Of a stretch of DNA of 64,000 bases, positions 1 to 6,601 are shown one piece after another (within the stretch, counting starts at the first letter, position 1; the number at the start of each line of letters is the position of its first letter). Origin of the DNA: Streptomyces sclerotialus (lineage in GTDB: Bacteria > Actinomycetota > Actinomycetes > Streptomycetales > Streptomycetaceae); the NCBI RefSeq assembly GCF_040907265.1, contig NZ_JBFOHP010000002.1:4278001-4342000 (forward strand), given 5' to 3'. The notes under the pieces were generated by a model, which saw nothing but the letters and a program-made list of their open reading frames with translations, ran no database searches and had not been told where the DNA came from. A program made the position numbers and the translations under genes.

Positions 1-293
1 TCGGTGACGGTCTTGATCGGCTCGGAGAGATCCACGGCGGTGACATCGTCGGGAACCAGCTCGGCGCCGAAGCGTTCGGCCTGGGCCCGCATGTTGTCCA
101 TCAGGTCCGGGCCCATGATGCCGTCACGGAAGCCGGGGAAGTTCTCCACATCGGTGGTGTTCATCAGTGCGCCACCGGCGGTGACGGCGCCCTCGAACAC
201 CAGCGGCTTCAGCGAGGCACGGGCGGTGTAGAGCGCGGCGGTGTAGCCCGCAGGCCCGGAGCCGATGATGATCACGTTACGGACGTCGCTCAC
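1..293 (-). CDS. trxB: Thioredoxin reductase, N-terminal part (cut by window edge)
   Basis: This is the first 97 residues of a thioredoxin reductase, the cytoplasmic flavoenzyme that passes electrons from NADPH to thioredoxin. The start is GTG at 293, preceded by AAGGAAG. The N-terminus reads [20 protein letters not shown], which holds the GxGxxG FAD-binding loop. It is followed by the family stretch [16 protein letters not shown], which contacts the flavin. The 3' part with the CxxC redox centre lies outside the window. The gene is downstream of sigM and its anti-sigma gene, the usual actinobacterial order. A SigR-type promoter stands just upstream at 355-380, so disulfide-stress induction is expected. 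Confidence 0.95.
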   Translation of the reverse strand, partial: MSDVRNVIIIGSGPAGYTAALYTARASLKPLVFEGAVTAGGALMNTTDVENFPGFRDGIMGPDLMDNMRAQAERFGAELVPDDVTAVDLSEPIKTVT

Positions 294-320
294 GGGTGTC
301 TTCCTTGTCTCTGCCGACTG

Positions 321-358
321 CGTTGGGTGGGCTGGAGAAACTCTCATCCCACCCAACG
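321..358 (-). terminator. Perfect 11-bp inverted repeat between anti-sigma gene and trxB
   Basis: CGTTGGGTGGG (321-331) and its exact complement CCCACCCAACG (348-358) flank a 16-base loop. There is no T-tract. The upstream arm overlaps the -10 part of the SigR promoter. The hairpin would therefore form in read-through RNA from sigM but not in RNA started at the SigR promoter. A terminator or attenuator of the sigM transcript is the likeliest reading. Confidence 0.45.
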
Positions 359-380
359 GATCCTACGGGGCGAGCATTCC
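355..380 (-). promoter_or_regulatory. SigR-type promoter of trxB
   Basis: On the minus strand GGAAT (380-376) is followed after exactly 18 bases by GTT (357-355). This matches the Streptomyces SigR consensus GGAAT-N18-GTT, and trxB is a known SigR target in S. coelicolor. The site is about 60 bases upstream of the trxB start. Confidence 0.8.
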
Positions 381-434
381 CGCAGTGTCCCGGCGCTCCC
401 GTCCCGGCCTGGTGCCCGCTGCCGGTTCCAGGCT

Positions 435-1430
435 TCAGTCGCGGGGGTAGGTCCCGCTGAGCAGCACCTCGCCCGCTGCGGGAGGCGTCGCCGAGACGCA
501 GGCGGCGGAGATGACGTAGGCGGAGACACGGGAGGTGTCGGACGGGTGATGCAGCACGACGAGGTACGCCTCCTCGCCGCGGTAGGTGTCACGCGTCGCG
601 GCCAGCGGCTTCCCTGGCCGGGGGAGGCCTGCGCGTACGCAGGAGGGGAGCGTGTCGTCGGCGCCGCTCAGCGGAGTCTGCGGTGAGCTCTGAGTGCCCA
701 CGTCAGGGGCCTTGCTGCGCGGCGGCTGGTCGAGCAGATCGCGGACGTGGCTGCCCAGGGTCGCGGAGCTGAGAGCTGCGTTCCCGCGGTTCGTCTCGGT
801 GGCGTTCACACCCGGGTCCTGCTCCTGCCCGGGGTTCGCGGAACCATTCTGCAGAAGGATGCCGCCGATGCCGAGCACGGCCGCCGCGGCCGCTGTGCCG
901 AGCAGCACCTTGGGCCACCGGTGCGCGCGCGTCATGCGGGTGACGGAAGAGTTTCGCCCGGGACCCGTCGCAGAGCGGGGATAGCCCACGGGGCGGTCGG
1001 CGGAGCTGCCACCCGAGCGGGACGACACGGTTTCACGTGAAACACTGCCGCGTTTCTTCTCCGCTGTTTCACGTGAAACAGCGCCGTCGTCCGGGCCGGC
1101 CGACTTCTGGGCGACGATGCGTGTCCCGTCGCCGGGTGCGGTCGGCACCAAAGCGGGGTGGTCGGCGGGGGCAGTGGCATCGAGCAGCGCTTCGGCAGCC
1201 AGGGCGGCGTCGATGCGGCCGACGACGTCGTCGGGCATCCGGCCGGGCCCCGGCAGCGTGCCGAGCAGTGAGCGGATCTCCTCCAGCGAGCTGTGGACGT
1301 CCTCACACAGCGGACAGCCGTCGAGGTGTGCGCGGAGATTCGCTGCGCGGTCGGGCGAGAGCAACCCGTCCGCGAGCGCAGAGATCTCCGCGACCTCCGG
1401 ATGCCCGCCCGTGTCGGTCGTGGCTGTCAC
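435..1430 (-). CDS. Zinc-type anti-sigma factor, probable partner of SigM
   Basis: This 331-residue membrane protein probably sequesters SigM. Near residues 33-40 it has the zinc-associated anti-sigma motif HLDGCPLC (HxxxCxxC). One transmembrane segment (VLLGTAAAAAVLGIGGILL, about residues 175-193) separates the cytoplasmic anti-sigma domain from a Ser/Pro-rich outer domain. GTG at 1430 overlaps the sigM stop by four bases (GTGA), so the two are translationally coupled. The linker between the zinc finger and the membrane carries two parS sites in frame, each encoding VSRET, which makes a visible peptide repeat. The sigM partnership is inferred from position and fold. Confidence 0.88.
   Translation of the reverse strand: MTATTDTGGHPEVAEISALADGLLSPDRAANLRAHLDGCPLCEDVHSSLEEIRSLLGTLPGPGRMPDDVVGRIDAALAAEALLDATAPADHPALVPTAPGDGTRIVAQKSAGPDDGAVSRETAEKKRGSVSRETVSSRSGGSSADRPVGYPRSATGPGRNSSVTRMTRAHRWPKVLLGTAAAAAVLGIGGILLQNGSANPGQEQDPGVNATETNRGNAALSSATLGSHVRDLLDQPPRSKAPDVGTQSSPQTPLSGADDTLPSCVRAGLPRPGKPLAATRDTYRGEEAYLVVLHHPSDTSRVSAYVISAACVSATPPAAGEVLLSGTYPRD
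1030..1043. promoter_or_regulatory. parS site 1 (ParB binding), inside anti-sigma gene
   Basis: Perfect palindrome GTTTCACGTGAAAC, the Streptomyces parS consensus. It lies in the coding sequence of the anti-sigma factor and is read as VSRET. Confidence 0.93.
1066..1079. promoter_or_regulatory. parS site 2, inside anti-sigma gene
   Basis: Perfect GTTTCACGTGAAAC, starting 36 bp from the start of the previous copy and in the same reading frame, so it is again read as VSRET. Confidence 0.93.
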
Positions 1431-2110
1431 GCTCGCCCACCTCCGCCCTTCACGGCCCCTGAGTCGTTCGGTCCTGCCGTCTGTGGGACGGATGTCCCCT
1501 GCGCCCGGTTCCTTCCCCCGCCTGAGGTGCCCTTATCCCCGTCTTCGGCGCGCAGATGGGTGAGCATCGGGAGAAGCCGGGCCCGGCCGCGTGCACACCG
1601 GCTCTTCACCGTGCCGGTGGGGACGCCAAGTACTTCGGCGGCCTCGGCGACGGGGTAGCCCTGCATGTCCACCAGGACGAGGGCCGCGCGCTGCTCGGCG
1701 GGGAGCGTGCGGAGAGCGCCGAGCAGTTCGCGGTGTAGATCCTGCCGCTCGGCCGGCACTGCGGCGGACTCGTGCGGTTCGATGAGCTGTTCCAGCCGCT
1801 CGGTCTCCGCGACCGGTGACGTGCGCCGGGAGGCCGCCTTGCGGGCCCGGTCCAGGCAGGCGTTGACCGTGATGCGGTGCAGCCAGGTGGTCACGGCCGA
1901 CTGACCGCGGAACGTGTGGGCGGCGCGGTATGCGGACACCAGGGCGTCCTGCACGGCGTCGGCCGCTTCCTCGCGGTCGCCGAGGGTACGCAGCGCCACC
2001 GCCCACAGCCGGTCACGGTGGCGCCTGACGATCTCCCCGAAGGCATCGGGGTCGCCCTCGACATGACGCGCGAGAAGCGCTTGGTCGGAGGGACGGAGCT
2101 CATCTGCCAT
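1427..2110 (-). CDS. sigM: ECF sigma factor SigM
   Basis: A 227-residue extracytoplasmic-function sigma factor. Region 2 is visible in FGEIVRRHRDRLWAVALRTL and the following DAVQDALVSAYRAAHTF (about residues 25-70), with WLHRITVNACLDRARK closing it. Region 4 is LRTLPAEQRAALVLVDMQGY followed by VAEAAEVLGVPTGTVKSR (about residues 133-170), the -35-binding helix-turn-helix. A glycine- and serine-rich tail of about 45 residues follows. The ATG at 2110 has only a weak purine stretch upstream. The order sigM, anti-sigma, trxB is conserved in actinobacteria including Mycobacterium. Its cell-envelope neighbours suggest envelope or osmotic stress control (inference). Confidence 0.93.
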   Translation of the reverse strand: MADELRPSDQALLARHVEGDPDAFGEIVRRHRDRLWAVALRTLGDREEAADAVQDALVSAYRAAHTFRGQSAVTTWLHRITVNACLDRARKAASRRTSPVAETERLEQLIEPHESAAVPAERQDLHRELLGALRTLPAEQRAALVLVDMQGYPVAEAAEVLGVPTGTVKSRCARGRARLLPMLTHLRAEDGDKGTSGGGRNRAQGTSVPQTAGPNDSGAVKGGGGRA

Positions 2111-2463
2111 GGCCCGCCCCGCAGGAGCCGGCCCGGCGCGGGCCGGGGTTCCGTGACCGCGCGGACGGTGTCATGGGGCGGAGGCGGCCCGGCGCGGCCC
2201 GTGCACGGGCTTCGGCCGGGCCGGTCGTGTCACCGGCTGAGCCGACCTCTTCAACGACGGCGGGCATCACTGCGCCATCACGCATAACCGAACCCCTGGC
2301 GTCAAGCTGTAGACGGGAGCTTACATACGGGTGCTCGGCGGTACCAGGCTCCAGGACGACGGCCACGGTGGTCGGCCATGGGCGCCCGAGGAGGCCCGGG
2401 GAGCCCCTGTGCGTGCCGGCCGTCGTCCGCGTCGACATCTTGGCGCCCCCCTGCTGCCCACCC
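2111..2463. other. Intergenic stretch upstream of sigM
   Basis: 353 bases between the end of the pseudokinase gene and the sigM start. Minus-strand reading is open for much of it, but the predicted peptides are Arg/Pro-rich and show no family features. I find no convincing ECF-type or housekeeping promoter, although a sigM promoter is expected here. Confidence 0.4.
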
Positions 2464-4164
2464 CTAGCTGAGGACCTTGATCTCCTTGATCTGGCCCCGG
2501 TAGTTGCCATCGTCCTTCAACGGGAGGTCGGTGAGCCAGACCAATACGTAACGTGTCTTGATCGGCTCCTTGGCGTGGAGCGTGACGGACTCCCCCGTCC
2601 CGTCGGCGACCTTCTTGAATCCGGCCAGACTCGTGGGCGCACCGCTGCTGTCCTCGGGCGCGGCACGGAATTCGAGCGAGGTGTCCCCGACGAGATCGAC
2701 CTTGACGGTGCCGACCTGCTGGACCTTTTTGAGGTCGAGAACCAGCCCCACGCCGGGCTTGAGCCCGCCGAGATCGGAGCGGCCGTAGTAGTTGCGGGTC
2801 GGCCAGTACGTCTCTTCGTTGCCGTCGGCGGCCTTGGTGGCCTCCTGGGGGTTCTCCGTACCGTCTCCGCCCGGCGGCGGGTCGAAGTCCATGACCTTGT
2901 ACACCCTCACCGGCTTGCCCGACGCCGACTCGGCGTGCTCTCCGGTGGTCTGGGAGCTCCCCGAGTCGTCCTGGTTCCGGTCCTTCAGGAGCGTGTCGGC
3001 CAGCTGCCAGCTGCCCAGGCCCAGGGCGGCGATCAGCAGTGCGGAGACGCACCACTTCGCCGCCCTGCCGGTGCGGCTCTGCAGCGGTGCCGGCGGGGTG
3101 GGAACCGGACGGGTGGCGGGTGCCCCGGCGCGCCCGGTGCCGGACTGCTGACCGTACGAGCCCTGCTGGTAGGCGGTGCGCTGGTAGGGCGGCGGGGTGG
3201 TGAAGGAGGGCTCCGGCGGCCGGATGCGCGGCATCGCGCCGACGGCCTTGGCCAGCTCCTCCGGCGTGGTGCAGGGCTGCTCCTGGCGGGAGGCGGTGGC
3301 GCCGTCGTTGACCAGGGCGCGCATGGCCAGCTCGGACAGGCCGCGGTGCACACCGGCCCGCACCTGGTCGGGCGCGATCAGGCCGACGCCCTTGGGCAGC
3401 CCGGACAGGCCGTACGCGTCGTTCTCGTACGGCCAGCGCTGGGTGAGCGCTGCGTACAGCAGGGCGCCGATCGCCTCGGTGTCGGCGCGCTGCGGATGCT
3501 CACTCGTCAGACCGCGCAGCGCGGCCATGATGGCCAGGCCCCGGATGCGGTACTGACCGGAGGAGGTGCGCAGGACGGAACCGGGGGTCAGCCGGAGGTG
3601 CGCCAGGCCCTCGCGGTGGGCGGCGGCCATCGCCTGGGAGACCTGGGTCACGAGCTGGTAGGTGTCGTGCGGTTCGAGCGGGCCGGAGGCGAGGACGGTC
3701 GTCAGTTCAGTGGCGTCCGGGAGCCATTCGTGGACGACGTAGACCAGGTCGTTCTCCTCGACGGCGTCGAGGACCTGGACGAAGCGCGGATCGCCGAGCA
3801 GCGCGGCGGACCGTGCGGCGGAGAGCACGGGGCGGGCGCGCGGGTGGTCGGCGGGCAGGATGTGCACCCCGACGGCGCGACGCAGTTTCTCGTCGACGGC
3901 ACGCCAGCTGCTGAAGCCGTCCAGTCGGGTGACGCACTCCTCCAGACGGTAACGCCTGGCGAGCTTGTGACCGCTGTGCAGTTCGGGCGGCTCCGCCTCG
4001 GCTGCTGTGGCACCCTTCGCGTCGCTGTCCGCGGTGTCCTGCGCCGCGTCGGCCACCTTCTCGGCCTTCATGCCGTCGGTCGTGGCCTCGTCCGCCTTGG
4101 CGGCGAGCGGCTCTCCACCGCTCGTGTCGGCCACGTCGACGGCAGCCGTGCTCCGTTCCGCCAC
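2464..4164 (-). CDS. Membrane-anchored pseudokinase with extracellular discoidin-like domain (MurJ partner)
   Basis: A 566-residue protein. Residues about 1-70 are acidic and Ala-rich. About 70-320 have the order of a protein kinase fold (RYRLEECVTRLDGFSSWRAV, LVYVVHEWLPD, TQVSQAMAAAHREGLAHL). The catalytic residues are missing: the VAIK lysine is replaced (VGVHIL), HRDxKxxN reads HLRLTPGSVL, and DFG reads RGL. A Pro/Thr linker and one membrane segment (CVSALLIAALGLGSWQLADTLL) lead to an outer domain resembling a galactose-binding/discoidin fold (VRVYKVMDFDPPPGGDGTEN onwards). In M. tuberculosis MviN the flippase, pseudokinase and this outer domain are one polypeptide; here they are separate adjacent genes. 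GTG start at 4164. The probable role is to regulate MurJ, as in mycobacteria where the pseudokinase is bound by FhaA. Confidence 0.85.
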   Translation of the reverse strand: MAERSTAAVDVADTSGGEPLAAKADEATTDGMKAEKVADAAQDTADSDAKGATAAEAEPPELHSGHKLARRYRLEECVTRLDGFSSWRAVDEKLRRAVGVHILPADHPRARPVLSAARSAALLGDPRFVQVLDAVEENDLVYVVHEWLPDATELTTVLASGPLEPHDTYQLVTQVSQAMAAAHREGLAHLRLTPGSVLRTSSGQYRIRGLAIMAALRGLTSEHPQRADTEAIGALLYAALTQRWPYENDAYGLSGLPKGVGLIAPDQVRAGVHRGLSELAMRALVNDGATASRQEQPCTTPEELAKAVGAMPRIRPPEPSFTTPPPYQRTAYQQGSYGQQSGTGRAGAPATRPVPTPPAPLQSRTGRAAKWCVSALLIAALGLGSWQLADTLLKDRNQDDSGSSQTTGEHAESASGKPVRVYKVMDFDPPPGGDGTENPQEATKAADGNEETYWPTRNYYGRSDLGGLKPGVGLVLDLKKVQQVGTVKVDLVGDTSLEFRAAPEDSSGAPTSLAGFKKVADGTGESVTLHAKEPIKTRYVLVWLTDLPLKDDGNYRGQIKEIKVLS

Positions 4165-4272
4165 CGTCGTTCCTGCCTCCCCATCCGTTGCATGCTCAAA
4201 AGAGCCAAGTCAATTGTGCCCACAGACCGCCACTATGCACGACACACAGTGGCGGACGAAGGTTGTGCTCTC

Positions 4273-6555
4273 TCAGCGCCCCAGCTTGCCGCGCACCATG
4301 CCGACCAGGGCGTTCAGTTCCTCGATGCGCATCTTCTTCGCGGCGGCGTAGAAGACCACCAGAAGGACGGCACTGCCGCCGACCAGCGCGACGAGCGACC
4401 CCAGGACGCCGGTACCCAGCCCCTGGATGATCCCGTACACCGCGGCGCCGGAGAACAGGGTGGCGGGAACGCTCGCGCCGGCCAGCCTGGCGTACGTACG
4501 CACCACGTGCGCACCGTCCAAGTCGCCGCCCAGCCGCTTGCGCAGCCGTCGCCACGCCACGCCGATGCCGATGATGTACGCCAGGCCGTAGGAGGCGGCC
4601 ATGCCCACCACGGCCCAGCGGGTGGGCAGGACGAGGTAGCACAGCGCCGAGGCGGCGGCGTTGACCGCGGCGACGATCAGCGTGTTGTAGAAGGGGGTGC
4701 GAGTGTCCTCGTACGCGTAGAAGGCACGCAGGACGACGTACTGCACGGAGAAGGGGATCAGGCCGAGACCGAAGGCCATGAGCATGTAGCCCATGGAGAC
4801 GCCGGCGTCGGAACCGGATCCGGCGAAGATCAGGGTGCACATCGGGATGCCGAGGGCGAGGAAGCCGAACGAGATCGGCACGATGGCCACGGCGGAGGTG
4901 CGCAGTCCCTGGGAGATGTCGTCACGGACGGCACCGACGTCCCCGTCGTGCGCGGAGCGCGACAGGCGCGGCAGCATGGCGGCCATCACGGAGACGGTGA
5001 TGATCGCGTGCGGCATGTTCCAGATCAGCTGGGCGTTGGAGTACGCCATGTAGCCGGTGCCGGGGTGCCCCTGGCCGGCGGCCTTCTCGCCCGCCAGCGT
5101 GGAGAGCTTGGAGACGACGAGGACGCCGGCCTGGTTGGCCAGCACGAACAGCACGGTCCACTTGGCGAGCTTGGCGGCCTTGCCCAGGCCGTGGCCGCGC
5201 CAGTCGAACCGCAGCCGCAGCTTGAAGCCGGCGTCGCGCAGGTACGGGATCATCGCCAGCGCCTGGACGACCAGGCCGAGCAGCGTGCCGATGCCCAGCA
5301 GCCGGATGCCGGCGTCGGGGATGGTCGTCACGCCGATGTGCGAGGAGCTGGCACTGCCGTAGACCCAGATGAACAGCGCGAAGGTGCTGATCATGACGAC
5401 ATTGTTGAGGACCGGGGTCCACATCATCGCGCCGAAGCGCCCGCGGGCGTTGAGCACCTGGCCCATGACCACGTGGACGCCCATGAAGAAGATCGTGGGC
5501 ACGCAGTACCGGGTGAAGGCGACGGCGACCTCGAAGCTGGCCGAGTCGGGTGCGAACCCGGACATCGCCCGTACCAGCCATGGCGCCGCGAACACGGCCA
5601 CGACGGTGAGGGCACCGAGGATCACCATCACCAGGGTCAGCAGGCGGTTGGCGTACGCCTCGCCGCCGTCCTCGTCCTCCTTCATCGCCCGCACCAGCTG
5701 CGGCACGAACACCGAGTTCAGGCCGCCGCCGATGGTCAGAATGAAGATCATCGTGGGCAGCGTGTACGCGACCTGCCAGGAGTCACCGAGGACGGCAGCG
5801 CCCAGCGCGGAGGCGATCAGCGCATTGCGGACGAAACCGGTGAGCCGGGAGACCATGGTGCCGGCGGCCATCACGGCGCTGGACTTCAGCAGCCTGCTCG
5901 CTTTGCCGCCGCCGTTCCCCTCGGGCTCCGGTGCCTCCGGTGCAGGCGCCGACGGAGACCCGGCCGGGGGGACGGGCTGCGGCCCGCCCGCCGGTTCGAA
6001 CTCTCCGTTCCCGGGCTCGTACTGCCCGTTACCAGGCGGATACGGGTACTGTCCGCCGGCCGGCTGGTACGGACCCTGGTACGGGCCGGGACCGCTGTTC
6101 TGGGCCGGTGGCCGCTGTGGCTCCGGCGCCCGCTGGTCGCGGTAGAGGTGGGCGAAGGCGTCCGGCTCCGGCGGCCGGTCGGCGGCCTGGGTGATCAGGT
6201 CGTCCACGCCGACGAACTGGCTGGTCGCCGTGGCGTCGCCGTAGTGCGGCTGGTACCCGGGGGCACCGTGCGGCCCGGGAGCCGGCGCCGGCCACGCCTG
6301 CGGATCAGGAGTGTGCCGGGGGGCCGGCGGCTGCTGGTACTGCGGCGGGTGCGGGCCCGCCTGCGGCGGGTGGGCCGCCCTGTCGTTCAGCGCGTCGGCC
6401 ACCGGATCCTGGTTCGTGAGGTCCTGTGACGGGAAGGGCGCCCGGGAGTAGGCGTCCTGCACGTAGGGGTCCGGTGTCTGCGGCGGTCGTGGGGCCCGGT
6501 CTGCGGCGTCGTCGCCCGCAGCCCGGCCGCGGTCACCGTCGTACGGCGCATTCAT
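4273..6555 (-). CDS. murJ: Lipid II flippase MurJ (MviN) with long proline-rich N-terminus
   Basis: A 760-residue integral membrane protein that moves the peptidoglycan precursor lipid II across the membrane. The MviN core starts near residue 225 (RLLKSSAVMAAGTMVSRLTG, then FVRNALIASALG) and contains about 14 hydrophobic segments, so the core has normal family length. The first roughly 220 residues are a cytoplasmic low-complexity extension rich in Pro, Gln, Gly and Tyr (PPQYQQPPAPRHTPDPQ, GQYPYPPGNGQYEPGNGEFE), a feature of streptomycete MurJ. ATG 6555 follows GAGGTGGGG. The gene lies between a DUF6049 gene and the pseudokinase, all in one direction with short gaps, so one transcript is likely. 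Confidence 0.93.
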   Translation of the reverse strand: MNAPYDGDRGRAAGDDAADRAPRPPQTPDPYVQDAYSRAPFPSQDLTNQDPVADALNDRAAHPPQAGPHPPQYQQPPAPRHTPDPQAWPAPAPGPHGAPGYQPHYGDATATSQFVGVDDLITQAADRPPEPDAFAHLYRDQRAPEPQRPPAQNSGPGPYQGPYQPAGGQYPYPPGNGQYEPGNGEFEPAGGPQPVPPAGSPSAPAPEAPEPEGNGGGKASRLLKSSAVMAAGTMVSRLTGFVRNALIASALGAAVLGDSWQVAYTLPTMIFILTIGGGLNSVFVPQLVRAMKEDEDGGEAYANRLLTLVMVILGALTVVAVFAAPWLVRAMSGFAPDSASFEVAVAFTRYCVPTIFFMGVHVVMGQVLNARGRFGAMMWTPVLNNVVMISTFALFIWVYGSASSSHIGVTTIPDAGIRLLGIGTLLGLVVQALAMIPYLRDAGFKLRLRFDWRGHGLGKAAKLAKWTVLFVLANQAGVLVVSKLSTLAGEKAAGQGHPGTGYMAYSNAQLIWNMPHAIITVSVMAAMLPRLSRSAHDGDVGAVRDDISQGLRTSAVAIVPISFGFLALGIPMCTLIFAGSGSDAGVSMGYMLMAFGLGLIPFSVQYVVLRAFYAYEDTRTPFYNTLIVAAVNAAASALCYLVLPTRWAVVGMAASYGLAYIIGIGVAWRRLRKRLGGDLDGAHVVRTYARLAGASVPATLFSGAAVYGIIQGLGTGVLGSLVALVGGSAVLLVVFYAAAKKMRIEELNALVGMVRGKLGR

Positions 6556-6601
6556 AGCTGCCCCACCTCATCCGTCGCCGGCCATCCGGCCCCGCCATGT
6601 A

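Noticed and set aside
2173..6429. Open frame of 1418 codons on the plus strand
   Set aside because: It runs antisense across the pseudokinase and murJ genes, is rich in Arg, Gly, Asp and His, and shows no domain. It is a high-GC shadow of real minus-strand genes.
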